DNA from: DATFMP01 sp035266845 | GTDB lineage: Bacteria; SAR324; JACQKK01 | NCBI GenBank assembly: GCA_035266845.1 | Contig: DATFMP010000057.1 | Span: forward strand, 47,468 to 111,467 | DNA: 64,000 nucleotides | Direction: 5' to 3' | Shown: piece by piece, positions 26,058 to 35,056 of the stretch | Layout: every line of letters starts with the position of its first letter | Numbering within the stretch: the first letter of the stretch is position 1 | Position numbers and translations under genes: made by a program | The notes under the pieces: model-generated | Told to the model about the DNA's origin: nothing | Seen by the model: the letters and a program-made list of their open reading frames with translations, nothing else | Databases searched by the model: none

Positions 26058-28505
26058 CTAGCTGGGGTATACGCCGCCGGGCGGCCGCTCGTCCGCGGGC
26101 CGTTCCGCAGCATCGGGAGCCACGCCATTGGCAAAGGCGGCGGCTACGGCGTCGTCAATGCGGTCCACCCACACGAACTCCAGTTTGTTGCGCGCCTCCT
26201 CGGGGATCTCTTCGAAGTCCTTGCGGTTGCGCGCCGGAAGCAGCACGCGCTGGATGCCCGCACGCAGCGCGGCGCTCACCTTCACGGGAATACCGCCCAC
26301 GGGCAGTACCTGCCCCCGCAGGCTGATCTCACCCGTCATCGCCGTCAGGTCGCGCACCGTGCGCTCGGTGAGCAGTGAGACCAGCGCAATATACATGGCG
26401 ACGCCCGCGCTGGGGCCATCCTTGGGAATGGCTCCGGCGGGCACGTGGATGTGGATGTCAATCTTCTCGAATAGCTCGGGCTTGAGCCCCAACTGCTCCG
26501 CGCGCGCCTTGACCAGGGTCAGCGCGGCCTGGACGCTCTCCTTCATCACGTCGCCCAACTGCCCGGTGAGGATCAGGTTGCCGCGGCCGGGCGTGCGGTT
26601 GGCTTCCACGAACAGGATGTCTCCGCCCACTGGCGTCCAGGCCAGCCCCGTCACCACGCCGGGCATCGACGTGCGCAGGGCCACCTCCGCCTCGAACTTG
26701 GGCGGACCCAGGATGGCGTGCAGGTCTTCCGGGCGCACTCGTACCTGCTGCGCGCTGCCCTCGGCAATGCGCATGGCCACGTGGCGGCATACACTGCCGA
26801 TCTCGCGCTCTAGGTTGCGGCAGCCCGCTTCGCGCGTGTAGTCGCGGATAATGGAACGCAACGTCTCGTCACCCAACTCGCACTGCTCGGCCTTCAGGCC
26901 GTTGGCCGTAAGCTGGCGCTTCACCAGGTAGCGCCGCGCGATATTAAGCTTCTCGTCCTCCGTGTAGCCGCTCAGCTCGATGATCTCCATGCGGTCCCGC
27001 AGCGGCCCAGGGATCGTATCAAGCACGTTGGCCGTGCCGATGAACACGACCCGGCTCAGGTCGTAGGGGACGGCCAGATAGTTATCGCGGAACGTGGAGT
27101 TCTGCTCGGGATCCAGCACCTCCAGCAGCGCCGAGGCCGGATCGCCCTGGAAGCTCGAACCCAGCTTGTCCATCTCGTCCAGCATGAACACGCAGTTGCG
27201 CGCGCCCGCCTTGCGGATGCCTTGGATAATGTTGCCGGGCAGCGCTCCGATGTAGGTGCGGCGATGCCCGCGGATCTCCGCCTCGTCGTGCGTGCCGCCC
27301 AGGCTCTGGCGCACGAAGGCCCGCCCCATGGCCCGCGCGATGCTCTGCCCCAGCGAGGTCTTGCCCACGCCGGGCGGCCCCACGAAGCACAGGATGGGCG
27401 CATGGCCCTCCGGATTGAGCTTGCGCACGGCGAGATATTCCAGGATGCGGCGCTTGATCTTCTGCAGCCCGTAGTGGTCTGCGTCCAGCGTTTCGCGGGC
27501 CTTGGCCAGGTCGATCTCAGGCTCATCGGCGAGGCGCCAGGGCAGTTCAAGCAGCCAGTCCAGATATGTGCGCACCATGGGATACTCGGCGGAAGCCTCC
27601 GGCATGCGCTCGAGCCGTCGCAGTTCCTTCCGGGCCTGCTGCGCCACCTCCTCCGGCATGTCCGCCCCGTCAATGGCGTGGGACAGCTCCTCGACCTCCT
27701 GAGACTTGGCGTCACTCTCGCCCAGTTCCTTCTGGATGGCCTTGAGCTGCTCGCGCAGCAGGTATTCGCGCTGCTGGCCGCTGAGCGACTTCTGCGTCTC
27801 CTGGCCGATCTCCTCCGAGAGCCGCAGCACCTCCAGCCGGTAGGAAAGCAGCTCCAACACCCGATCCAGCCGGCGCGGCAGGTCGAGGGTTTCCAGCACC
27901 TCCTGCTTCTCTTCCGGCTTGATGTCCAGAAAGCTCGCGACCAGATCGGCCAGCGGGCCGGGCGCGTCGATGGCCTGCACGGCGTTGGCCAGTTCCTCGG
28001 GCGCCTGCGGCAGCAGTTGCAAACCTTCCACCGCGCGCTGCTTGAGCTGCAGCAGCCGCGCCTCGATCTCCCGGCCCTTGCCCGGCGCTTCCTCAATGCG
28101 TTCCACGCGGGCCACCAGGAACGGCCAGCCCTCCAGAAACTCGATCACGCGGAAGCGCTGCTCGCCCTGGCACACGGCATGATGGGTGCCGTCGGGGGCA
28201 GTCAGGTAGCGCAGCACGGTGGCCACCGTGCCCACGCGGTGCAAGTCGACGGGAGCCGGATCCTGCGTCTCCGGCGTGCGCTGGAGCAGGAAGCCCACCG
28301 GCCACTCGTTGCGCGCCGCCTCCTGCGCCGCACGGATGGAGCGTTCGCGACCCAGGGTCACCGGCATCACGATGCCCGGAAACAGCACGATGTTGCGCAG
28401 CGGGATGATGGGGATCGCACCCTCGGGCAGACGCACAGCGTCGCCGGGCGGGCTCGCGTCCGGCGGCGGGGCCGTGCTGGCCGTGGTGGGCTCTTCAGGG
28501 GGCAT
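26058..28505 (-). CDS. lon: Lon ATP-dependent protease
   Basis: An 815-aa LonA: N-terminal LON substrate domain (PIIPLRNIVLFPGIVMPV), helical region, AAA+ module with Walker A GPPGVGKTS (about 375) and Walker B VFMLDEMDKLG, and the protease domain with catalytic Ser699 (PKDGPSAGVA) and Lys742, 43 residues apart as in E. coli. It degrades misfolded and regulatory proteins in the cytoplasm. The start at 28505 is the family start; the frame is open further only because it runs through hsp20 out of phase. It lies 14 bases after hsp20 on the same strand, forming an operon. Confidence 0.95.
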   Translation of the reverse strand: MPPEEPTTASTAPPPDASPPGDAVRLPEGAIPIIPLRNIVLFPGIVMPVTLGRERSIRAAQEAARNEWPVGFLLQRTPETQDPAPVDLHRVGTVATVLRYLTAPDGTHHAVCQGEQRFRVIEFLEGWPFLVARVERIEEAPGKGREIEARLLQLKQRAVEGLQLLPQAPEELANAVQAIDAPGPLADLVASFLDIKPEEKQEVLETLDLPRRLDRVLELLSYRLEVLRLSEEIGQETQKSLSGQQREYLLREQLKAIQKELGESDAKSQEVEELSHAIDGADMPEEVAQQARKELRRLERMPEASAEYPMVRTYLDWLLELPWRLADEPEIDLAKARETLDADHYGLQKIKRRILEYLAVRKLNPEGHAPILCFVGPPGVGKTSLGQSIARAMGRAFVRQSLGGTHDEAEIRGHRRTYIGALPGNIIQGIRKAGARNCVFMLDEMDKLGSSFQGDPASALLEVLDPEQNSTFRDNYLAVPYDLSRVVFIGTANVLDTIPGPLRDRMEIIELSGYTEDEKLNIARRYLVKRQLTANGLKAEQCELGDETLRSIIRDYTREAGCRNLEREIGSVCRHVAMRIAEGSAQQVRVRPEDLHAILGPPKFEAEVALRTSMPGVVTGLAWTPVGGDILFVEANRTPGRGNLILTGQLGDVMKESVQAALTLVKARAEQLGLKPELFEKIDIHIHVPAGAIPKDGPSAGVAMYIALVSLLTERTVRDLTAMTGEISLRGQVLPVGGIPVKVSAALRAGIQRVLLPARNRKDFEEIPEEARNKLEFVWVDRIDDAVAAAFANGVAPDAAERPADERPPGGVYPS

Positions 28506-28519
28506 GGGAGGCTCCGCGC

Positions 28520-28927
28520 TCAGCGCAACTTGCGCAGGCTCAGGGTGAGCAGGCCGTTGACCAGATCGCGCCGCTCCAACTCGTAGCCGCCCGCGGGGAG
28601 CTGGATGCGCCGCTCGAAGCGGCCGTGGGGAATCTCCAGGCGGTGCAGCATGGCGCCACGGGTCTCCGAGGGCCAGCGGCGTTCTCCCGCCACGCTCAGC
28701 ACGCCGTCCTCCACGATGATGTGCACCTGCTCGGGGGCCACCCCCAGCAGGGCCACCTGAATCCACAGGGCATCGTCGGTCTCGAAGATATCCACCGGCG
28801 GCTCCCAGCAGGCTCCGCCACCCTGCTCCTGGCGCACCTGGAAGAACTGACGGTGCAACCGCTCTGCGCGGTCCAGCATGTCGATGGCTTCGGCCCACAT
28901 CCAGGCACCGGGATCACGGGGCGGCAT
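28520..28927 (-). CDS. Hsp20/alpha-crystallin small heat-shock protein
   Basis: A 135-aa small heat-shock protein: the alpha-crystallin domain runs from about 42 to 133 (EPPVDIFETDDALWIQVALLGV, VEDGVLSVAGERR, FERRIQLP, NGLLTLSLRKL). The N-terminal region is short and there is essentially no I-x-I/V tail, unlike canonical members, so oligomerisation may differ. Holdase function is inferred from family. First gene of the hsp20-lon operon. Confidence 0.9.
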   Translation of the reverse strand: MPPRDPGAWMWAEAIDMLDRAERLHRQFFQVRQEQGGGACWEPPVDIFETDDALWIQVALLGVAPEQVHIIVEDGVLSVAGERRWPSETRGAMLHRLEIPHGRFERRIQLPAGGYELERRDLVNGLLTLSLRKLR

Positions 28928-28950
28928 GGCTTCGCTCGGCGCGGCAAGGC

Positions 28951-28963
28951 GTCAACGGTTGAC
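28951..28963. promoter_or_regulatory. perfect 13-base palindrome upstream of hsp20-lon
   Basis: GTCAAC-G-GTTGAC is a perfect inverted repeat ending 24 bases before the hsp20 start codon. Its position in the leader suits an operator. No CIRCE element and no convincing sigma-32 promoter were seen nearby. Which protein would bind is unknown. Confidence 0.45.
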
Positions 28964-29221
28964 GAGTGTGTGATTCGGCAATGCTTCCAGTATGTAGCAA
29001 AATTCCGCCGGATCAAAGGCTCGGGCCGCCCGGGCGGGCGCCGAGGCTCCATGCGCCGGTCATTGGAATATCCTGGAGCCGGCGCCGTCGCGCGCCGCGA
29101 ACGGCCCGGCAATGCACCGGAGGCTCACGCATGCACGGGGAGGCGCCGCCGCACCCTCGCATGGGGGCCGGTACACGCTGCGACGCGGTCGTTTGCCACG
29201 GGTGGGGAGCAAAGCAGACGC

Positions 29222-29251
29222 CGCGCCCGGCCTGTGTGGAGGCCGGGCGCG
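29222..29251 (-). terminator. GC-rich hairpin after fliW
   Basis: Arms CGCGCCCGGCCT (29222-29233) and AGGCCGGGCGCG (29240-29251) pair perfectly around a six-base loop. Position 108 bases past the fliW stop suits the end of the csrA-fliW transcript. Lack of a U-tract makes intrinsic termination doubtful; an RNA-stabilising stem is an alternative. Confidence 0.4.
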
Positions 29252-29358
29252 ACGCAATCGGTAGGAGGCTGGCCGCCGGGCCGGGCGATGAACCGGCCGG
29301 GCCGCCGACTGCTCTCGCGGACCACCGCGGAGACGCGGCGCTCGCGCGATGCCGGGCA

Positions 29359-29865
29359 TCAGCCGGCGATGGCGACCCGCTGCGAGGCGACCTGGTTCTC
29401 CTTGCGCACAGCCTCGATGGCCTCGGTCTCGGTCTCCGGCTGGTCAGTGAACAGCGGATGCCGGGTGCTGAAGTTGGGGTCGTTCAGCACGATCTGCTGG
29501 CCGATGCGCTTCGTTTTGTTGAGCACCAGCGGCCCCTGCAGATTGACCGTCACGTCCAGGATGTTCGCGGCCATGGTGACGATCACGTAGACCTGCAGAT
29601 CCTCGACGTTCTGGGTCTCCAGCGCCTTGATCTGCTCCTTCTTCACCGAGAAGTGATAGTTGGGCAGGATGATCGCCGGATCGATGACCACGAAGGCCAG
29701 CGAGGGGATGTCCAGGGATTGCATCCACATGAACGGTTCCCCGATCTCGTCGTCCATCAGCACAAAGCGGGTACACTCCGAGAAGCCCAGCATACCCTCG
29801 ACCAGGGTCAGCACCTGGGGCTCCTTCACATCGATCGTGCCGAATCGCGTCGTTTGAACTTTCAT
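29359..29865 (-). CDS. fliW: flagellar assembly factor FliW
   Basis: A 168-aa FliW: FGTIDVKEPQVLTLVEGMLGF, FMWMQSLDIPSLAFVVIDP and VIVTMAANILDVTVNLQGPL are typical family stretches. FliW binds flagellin and CsrA; when flagellin is exported FliW is freed and antagonises CsrA, relieving repression of flagellin translation. It lies 87 bases downstream of csrA, the usual pairing in Firmicutes, spirochaetes and deltaproteobacteria. The C-terminal 25 residues (ETETEAIEAV...) are a charged extension. Confidence 0.94.
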   Translation of the reverse strand: MKVQTTRFGTIDVKEPQVLTLVEGMLGFSECTRFVLMDDEIGEPFMWMQSLDIPSLAFVVIDPAIILPNYHFSVKKEQIKALETQNVEDLQVYVIVTMAANILDVTVNLQGPLVLNKTKRIGQQIVLNDPNFSTRHPLFTDQPETETEAIEAVRKENQVASQRVAIAG

Positions 29866-29952
29866 CGCCTCCTACCTTCCACGCAAGGGTTAAATCCGGC
29901 GGTGCGTGTGCCGGGCACTGGCACCGCGGATGGCACTACATCCCTCCTGGCT

Positions 29953-30186
29953 TCACTGCTTCTTCTTCCAAAGGTCTCCAATGGACTTCAGGGTCAGGGG
30001 AGCCTTGGAGGCCGCCCGCTTGTTCTCCTCCTGAATCCGGATGTAGACCTCTTCCCGGTGGATCGCGAACTTCTTGGGGGCTTCGATCCCAAGCCGGACC
30101 TGTTTGCCCTTGATCTCGATCACCTGAATTTTGATCTCATCACCAATCGTGATGCTTTCTCCTGACTTCCTTGTCAGAATCAGCAT
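29953..30186 (-). CDS. csrA: carbon storage / translational regulator CsrA
   Basis: A 77-aa CsrA: MLILTRKSGESITIGDEIKIQV, VRLGIEAPKKFAIHREEVY. The RNA-binding residues around Arg6 and the later Arg44-type position in HREEVY are present. It binds GGA motifs in leader RNAs to block translation. The C-terminus is about 15 residues longer than enteric CsrA, typical of FliW-type partners in which the extra tail supports FliW contact. AGGAGG-like ribosome-binding site precedes the ATG. Confidence 0.95.
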   Translation of the reverse strand: MLILTRKSGESITIGDEIKIQVIEIKGKQVRLGIEAPKKFAIHREEVYIRIQEENKRAASKAPLTLKSIGDLWKKKQ

Positions 30187-30426
30187 TGGCGCCTCCTGGC
30201 TGCGCTAAATGAGTGTCGATACCCACAACCAAACCAAAGCGATCGTCTGTGGCAGCCCGCCCCGCCTCAATCCGTGATGGCGTCGGGCCTTGGGCCGCCT
30301 ATCCTCCGCGTTTGCGCGTTTTGCCGACGGCTTTGTCTCCGATTCAATCAAAAACCGCACCAAAGCGGCCGGGATTGCGCAACTGCTGCAAAAAAATTCA
30401 GCGCATGCTCCAGGGAGGGTTATCCT

Positions 30427-31668
30427 CTATCGCAGAAAGTTGAGCAGTGAGGGCTGGATCATCCGCGCACTGGTATCCAGGCTGGCCTTGTTGCGGACGT
30501 CCGCCATGTTCATCTCCGTCACGGCGGCCGGGAAGTTCATGTCTTCCAACTCGGAGAGCTGCTTGGTGTTGTTGAATTCCCGGTCGCGCACCTTATCGAG
30601 CTGGTCGTTCAGCTCCTTGCGCGCCGCGCCGATGGTGGCGCGCTGGTTCAGCACCTGTTCGAAGGCATCGTCCAGATCCTGCAGGCGCTGCTCGACCACC
30701 TTGCCATCGTTCTCATCCAGCGCCCGCTTGAGACTCGTCAGCATGTCAAAGATGTTGACGCTCTTCGGCTTGTCGGGCTCGCGGAAGAAGATGTCCCTGG
30801 CTGTCACGTTGATGGGCTGCAGCACGCCCTCGCTGGTCGGGATCATCCGCCGGTCGTCGTTGCCCTGGTAGTGCACGGGCGGGTTGGGTTCGAAGCGGAA
30901 CTCCAGCCCCTTGGGGTAGACCAGCGGCTCTCCCAGCTTGTCGCTGTGTTCCTGCAGCTTCAGCATCACCTTGTCGCTGGAGGCGCCCTCCTCGTTGAAC
31001 ACCTCGACGTCCGGCAGCAGCGTCTTGGGGCGGCTCCAGTTCTTGCCCCCGTCATCGGACACCTCGAACTGTGCGTGGCCGACCGCGCCTTCCTTCACGA
31101 TACGCACCACGTACGGGTGTTCCGAAAAGCCGATGAAGCGGCCTTGAAACTGCGCTGGATCGACCAGGAACTTCAGGTCGGACTCCAGGTTCTTGGTGTC
31201 CACCTCGGCCGGCTGCACCGAGTCGCCCTCCACCAGCGGCTGGGTCAACGTCTTGCTGCCGCTGAAGATATAGACCTTGCCCAACTTAGCGTTGCCGGCC
31301 TGCACGAGCGCATCGTAGATGTTCTGCACCTCCTCGCCCGTCACCCGGCGCGAGTTGGAATCCGAGCTGTCGTTCGCCTGAGCCAACGCCAGGGTCTTGA
31401 CGCGGCTCAGCAGGTCACCCACGTGCGACAGCTCCGCCTCGCTGCGGTCCAGCCAGGTGAAGGTCTGCTGCGTGATGCCCTTGAGCATGTTGTAGAATGA
31501 CAGCTTCGTGCGGTAGTCGAGCGCCTGCGTGGCACCGACAGGATCGTCGGAGAGCTTGTTGATGCGCCGCCCGGACGCCATCGTCTCCTGCAGGTTCTGC
31601 AGGCGATCGGCGTTGTTCTGGACGTTGCGGACAACGGCCGTCTGCTTGGTCAGGTCGGTAACGCGCAT
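30427..31668 (-). CDS. flgL: flagellar hook-filament junction protein FlgL
   Basis: A 413-aa FlgL (HAP3): flagellin-like N-terminus MRVTDLTKQTAVVRNVQNNADRL with LQETMASGRRINKLSDDPVGA, and a C-terminal helix with ELEDMNFPAAVTEMNMADVRNKASLDTSARMIQPSLLNFLR. The middle is a variable beta-rich domain. It joins the hook (via FlgK) to the filament. Located 20 bases after flgK in the late flagellar block; a 240-base gap without recognisable gene separates it from csrA. Confidence 0.93.
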   Translation of the reverse strand: MRVTDLTKQTAVVRNVQNNADRLQNLQETMASGRRINKLSDDPVGATQALDYRTKLSFYNMLKGITQQTFTWLDRSEAELSHVGDLLSRVKTLALAQANDSSDSNSRRVTGEEVQNIYDALVQAGNAKLGKVYIFSGSKTLTQPLVEGDSVQPAEVDTKNLESDLKFLVDPAQFQGRFIGFSEHPYVVRIVKEGAVGHAQFEVSDDGGKNWSRPKTLLPDVEVFNEEGASSDKVMLKLQEHSDKLGEPLVYPKGLEFRFEPNPPVHYQGNDDRRMIPTSEGVLQPINVTARDIFFREPDKPKSVNIFDMLTSLKRALDENDGKVVEQRLQDLDDAFEQVLNQRATIGAARKELNDQLDKVRDREFNNTKQLSELEDMNFPAAVTEMNMADVRNKASLDTSARMIQPSLLNFLR

Positions 31669-31688
31669 AATGCCGGTTCGCTCGCCGG

Positions 31689-33383
31689 TTACATATCGAT
31701 GACGGTTTTGGTCATTTCATCCACGGACTTCACGAACTTGGCCGACGCCTCGAAGCCCCGCTGGTGCTGCACCATGTCCGCGACCTCCTCGTCCATGTTC
31801 ACCGAGGAGATCTCGTTGCGAAGCTTCTGGAACTGATCCAGGATCAACTGCTGGTTCCGCGATTCCTCGTGGGAGCGGTTGATCATCAGCCCCAGCTCCG
31901 ACAGCATCCCGTTGTAGAAATCGTCGAATGTGATGGTGCCGCCTTCCATGGTGGGCTGGAACTGCAGTTGGTTCATCGCCAGCGCCGTGGAGTTGTCGCC
32001 CGGCAACAGGTTTTTGCCCGTCGAGATCAGATTCGGCCGCTCCACCAGCTTCGGATTGACGCGGAAGTCCTTGGCGCCGTCCAGACTCTCGAAGAAGTTG
32101 TTGAAGCCCATGATGGCCGAGAAGTCCGTATCGTCCTGGCCCAGCACGAAGTCGTAGGGCCCGGTGGACTGGATCGTCACGCTGCCGTCGGAATTGACCT
32201 TGGCCTGCAGCAGCTTGGGATTGGCCACCGTTTTGTTGATGCGGTCCACCACGTCCTGCACGGTATCCTTGCCCGCGTGCAGGCCGATCTCGTAGGTCTC
32301 GGCGATCTGGTGGTCGTGCCCCACCAGGTTGATGCGGAACTTGCCGTCCTTGAGGAAGGGCAGGGGTTTGGTCAACGCATCGGGCTTCAGCGCGAAGGAA
32401 CTGGTGACCTGCTTGAACGTGGCATCCAGTCCGGTGCCCGAGTTCTGCAGCCGGTTCACGCGGAAGGCGACCTCGGACGCCATTTCGTCCAGCTTGCTGA
32501 TGAAGTGCGGCACCACGTGGTCGCGCAGGTCCACGTATTCCCCCAGTTCCCCGGAGTGAATGTTCGGGGTCAGATCGCGGCTGATGCCCTTGGGGTCGAT
32601 GCCACGCAGGGAGAACATCCCCGCCTCGTCGCTGGCAAAGCTGGCTGCCAGCTTGTTGGCATGGCGGCCGTTCACCAACGGGAAGCCATTGCCGATGCTG
32701 ACCATCACCAGGTGATCTTTGTTCTCGAACCAGTCGATGTGCACCAGCTTGGACATCTCCTTGAGGGCCGCCTCCCGCTGGTCGCGCAGGTCATTGGCCT
32801 CCCCCTTGCCGCGGTCCACCTGCTGGATGCGCACGTTGAGTGAGGCGACGCGCCCGGCAAGCTGATTGACCCGCTCCACCCGTTCAGAGATGCGCCCGTT
32901 CAGTTCCTGCCGCATCTGCACGAAGTCCCGGTGCATGCCGTTGACGCGGTTGGCCAAGCGCTTGGCCGAGTCGATCAGGTTCTGGCGCAGGATCTCCGTC
33001 TCGGGCTGCGCGGCCAGACGTCCCCAGGCCCCCCAGAAGTCGTTCAGCGCATTGCGCAGGCCGAAACCTTCCACCTCGGCAAACAAGGCCTCCAGGCGCT
33101 TGAGGCCCTTCTCGCGCACCTCCACGCTGCCGCCGCGGCTTTGCTCGGCGATGAGGCGCTTGTCCAGGAAGCGGTCCGCGACGCGCTGCACCTGCTGGAT
33201 GTCCACCCCAGCGCCGAAGCGGGAGCGGAACGGGTGCTGCGCCTCCAGATCGACGCGCTGGCGGCTGTAGTTCTCGTTGTCGACGTTGGCGATGTTATGG
33301 CCGGCCGTGCTCATCCCGGATTGCTGGGCCATCAGGGCACGCTTGCCCATGTCCAGTTGGGCGAACAGGCTGTTCGTACTCAT
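31689..33383 (-). CDS. flgK: flagellar hook-associated protein FlgK
   Basis: A 564-aa FlgK (HAP1): N-terminal LFAQLDMGKRALMAQQSGMSTAGHNIANVDNENYSRQRV, the flagellar rod/hook signature with AGHNIAN, and the C-terminal ISSVNMDEEVADMVQHQRGFEASAKFVKSVDEMTKTVIDM. It is exported through the flagellar type III apparatus and caps the hook before FlgL and filament. Downstream of flgN (its chaperone) by 53 bases, which supports the FlgN call. Confidence 0.95.
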   Translation of the reverse strand: MSTNSLFAQLDMGKRALMAQQSGMSTAGHNIANVDNENYSRQRVDLEAQHPFRSRFGAGVDIQQVQRVADRFLDKRLIAEQSRGGSVEVREKGLKRLEALFAEVEGFGLRNALNDFWGAWGRLAAQPETEILRQNLIDSAKRLANRVNGMHRDFVQMRQELNGRISERVERVNQLAGRVASLNVRIQQVDRGKGEANDLRDQREAALKEMSKLVHIDWFENKDHLVMVSIGNGFPLVNGRHANKLAASFASDEAGMFSLRGIDPKGISRDLTPNIHSGELGEYVDLRDHVVPHFISKLDEMASEVAFRVNRLQNSGTGLDATFKQVTSSFALKPDALTKPLPFLKDGKFRINLVGHDHQIAETYEIGLHAGKDTVQDVVDRINKTVANPKLLQAKVNSDGSVTIQSTGPYDFVLGQDDTDFSAIMGFNNFFESLDGAKDFRVNPKLVERPNLISTGKNLLPGDNSTALAMNQLQFQPTMEGGTITFDDFYNGMLSELGLMINRSHEESRNQQLILDQFQKLRNEISSVNMDEEVADMVQHQRGFEASAKFVKSVDEMTKTVIDM

Positions 33384-33436
33384 GCAGGTCCTCGCTGCGC
33401 AAGCTCATGGGGGGACAGCGCGACGCGGCCGGGGCC

Positions 33437-33931
33437 TCAGGCCGAGGTGTGCTTGAACGTGGGCGTGCGCTTCTGCAGGCGTCCAGCCTCGGAGTAGGTC
33501 GGGTGCATCTTGACCGCCTCACCGATCACCGCCAGCGTGGCATCGATAGCCTTCAGCCGGGTCTGCGCGTTGGCGCTGGTTTCGCGGGCCAGCGCGCGGA
33601 TCTCCTCCACCAGTTCGGTCAGCGCCTTGTGGTAACCGGCAAACTCCTCGTTCACCGGGTCGGGCGAACGGGCAATAATTTCCCTCAGGGTCAGCTTGCG
33701 GGCATCCACCTCCCACTGCTCGGCCATCTGGCGCACCTGCTCGATACGCCGCGACTCGATGCCCTCGATCTGATTGATCCAGTAGTACTTGCGCTGCTGC
33801 AGGCGCAGGAACTCGGCCGCGGGCAGTTCGCCGTCCTGCTCGGATTCAAAGGCCAGATCCGATTTCAAGCCCTCGTGCAAGGCGACTTCCTCGCCAAGCA
33901 GGGCCTTCAGTTCGTTCAGCAGCTTGTCCAC
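33437..33931 (-). CDS. flgN: FlgN-family flagellar export chaperone
   Basis: A 164-aa protein predicted to be all helical and coiled-coil (MDKLLNELKALLGEEVALHEGLKSDL, with many heptad Leu/Glu), matching the FlgN family of about 140-165 aa. FlgN binds the C-terminus of FlgK and FlgL and prevents their misassembly before export. Position between flgM and flgK is the standard arrangement and supports the call more strongly than motifs do. Confidence 0.85.
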   Translation of the reverse strand: MDKLLNELKALLGEEVALHEGLKSDLAFESEQDGELPAAEFLRLQQRKYYWINQIEGIESRRIEQVRQMAEQWEVDARKLTLREIIARSPDPVNEEFAGYHKALTELVEEIRALARETSANAQTRLKAIDATLAVIGEAVKMHPTYSEAGRLQKRTPTFKHTSA

Positions 33932-34074
33932 GGCCTCGCGTCCTCGCGGTTACTGGCGGATGGGAGCGATGATGTCGGGTATTCGGGTGCGCCTCAGGGA
34001 CTGCCGCCTGGGGCGGGTGCATCGGCGGAGTGGGGCCCGGCGGGCCGGCGCTACGCTCGGGCTGGAGCGGCCTG

Positions 34075-34380
34075 CTATGGCTTCTCCAGATCCTCGTGCA
34101 GCGATTCGGTCATGATGTTCTGGGCCAGCCGTTCCGCATCCACTTTGTATTCCCCGCTGCGGATCCGCTCACGCACCGACTCCACGCGATCCGCGCGGAC
34201 GTCAGGGGTGTTGCGGATCGCCTCGCGAATTCGGCTCAGCGTGAGCGACATGCGGTTGCTCGCGGGCGCGGCGCCTTCCTTGGCAGCGGTTCGCATGCGT
34301 TCCGCCTTGCCCTCCGCCTCCCGGGCTTTCCCGGTCGTCAATTCCGAGGTGCGGGGCGGCTGTTGTCCGGTCACTTTCAT
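34075..34380 (-). CDS. flgM: anti-sigma-28 factor FlgM
   Basis: A 101-aa protein with a disordered N-terminus and the C-terminal FlgM signature: SLTLSRIREAIRNTPDVRADRVESVRERIRSGEYKVDAERLAQNIMTESLHEDL. It holds sigma-28 (FliA) inactive until hook completion, when it is exported. A sigma-28 type promoter lies 145 bases upstream, giving the usual feedback loop. A GC hairpin (34407-34425) sits in the leader. Confidence 0.92.
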   Translation of the reverse strand: MKVTGQQPPRTSELTTGKAREAEGKAERMRTAAKEGAAPASNRMSLTLSRIREAIRNTPDVRADRVESVRERIRSGEYKVDAERLAQNIMTESLHEDLEKP

Positions 34381-34406
34381 CGGTCGGTCTCCATCGCGCT
34401 CCAGTG

Positions 34407-34425
34407 CACGGGCTTTCGGCCCGTG
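34407..34425 (-). other. leader hairpin of flgM
   Basis: CACGGGC and GCCCGTG (34407-34413, 34419-34425) form a perfect 7-base stem with a 5-base loop between the sigma-28 promoter and the flgM start. It could end transcription arriving from flgJ, stabilise the late message, or form a CsrA-type site; the loop lacks the GGA core, so the last is unlikely. Confidence 0.4.
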
Positions 34426-34524
34426 AGAATCCGCTCACGCGCCGCCGTTGGGTCAGCGCCATCCGGCTGGGTGCAGCCGGCTGGTCCGTTCCCGATGCTG
34501 CCACGGTACACCCGTGTGTTACTA

Positions 34525-34551
34525 ACATCGGCGTTCGGACCGAAAACTTGA
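34525..34551 (-). promoter_or_regulatory. sigma-28 (FliA) promoter upstream of flgM
   Basis: Reading on the minus strand, TCAAGTTT (34551-34544), an 11-base spacer and GCCGATGT (34532-34525) match the FliA consensus TAAAGTTT-N11-GCCGATAA in 13 of 16 positions with exact spacing. It would drive flgM, flgN, flgK, flgL and probably csrA-fliW as late genes. Seen directly in the sequence; activity is inferred. Confidence 0.8.
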
Positions 34552-34572
34552 GCGAGCGGCATGGCGACCCCC

Positions 34573-35046
34573 TTAGGGCCTGTAGCTGGGCTTCGGCACA
34601 GGCACGGGGAAACCGGCCTCGGCCGCCTGCGCCCGCAGGCCTGGGAGCGCGTGCAGCCCCTGCCGCACGGGCAGCGTGGGGTGCAGGTGCGCCGCTGGCT
34701 TGTTCGAGACCGGCTGCTTGCCGGCGCCGTGCAGGTCCGGGCCGAGCTGCCGCACGAGCAGCTTGGCCAGGCCGAACCCGCCGCGTTCCGTCATCAGGTG
34801 CACATACTGGCTGTCCAGCATATCCGTGTAGATATCGTGGGCGTTGCTTTTGCCGAACAGGGGCGACTGGGGCACGTTCTTGCGCATCTCCCGCACCATC
34901 ATCTCCAGCATGATGCCCTCGAACTCCTTGGCGGCCTTCTCAAGGCGCTTGCGCTGCGTGGGCAGGCTCACGGCCTTGCCTCGCAGGGCATCCAGCTCCG
35001 ACTTGCCGCGCTGAAGCGTAAAATCGGGCAATACGTTGAGCTGCAT
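34573..35046 (-). CDS. flgJ: FlgJ-type rod-binding protein (no muramidase domain)
   Basis: A 157-aa protein corresponding to the N-terminal rod-assembly half of FlgJ (LEKAAKEFEGIMLEMMVREMRKNVPQSPLFGKSNAHDIYTDMLD, the FlgJ_N domain). The C-terminal glycosidase of enteric FlgJ is absent, as is usual for deltaproteobacterial and several other lineages. The tail after about residue 100 is proline-rich and variable. Start set at 35046 (GGGGG upstream), 10 bases after the flgI stop. Confidence 0.88.
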   Translation of the reverse strand: MQLNVLPDFTLQRGKSELDALRGKAVSLPTQRKRLEKAAKEFEGIMLEMMVREMRKNVPQSPLFGKSNAHDIYTDMLDSQYVHLMTERGGFGLAKLLVRQLGPDLHGAGKQPVSNKPAAHLHPTLPVRQGLHALPGLRAQAAEAGFPVPVPKPSYRP

Positions 35047-35056
35047 GGTGCGCCCC

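Larger units (their letters stand above)
28928..29358. other. 431-base gap between fliW and hsp20
   Basis: No gene recognised. It contains the palindrome at 28951-28963 and a strong GC hairpin at 29222-29251 (12-base perfect arms, 6-base loop). The hairpin lies downstream of fliW on the minus strand and may end the flagellar transcript, although no T-run follows on either strand. Confidence 0.5.

Noticed and set aside
27222..28586. 454-codon open frame on the plus strand opposite lon
   Set aside because: Antisense shadow of the Lon coding sequence; biased composition and no recognisable domain.
28506..28898. N-terminal extension of Lon by 131 residues
   Set aside because: Runs through hsp20 in another frame; Lon's family start is at 28505 and hsp20 is a good gene.
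30381..30400. Hairpin near a run of seven A/T between flgL and csrA as a terminator
   Set aside because: For the minus-strand operon the T-run precedes the stem, so it is in the wrong order for an intrinsic terminator.
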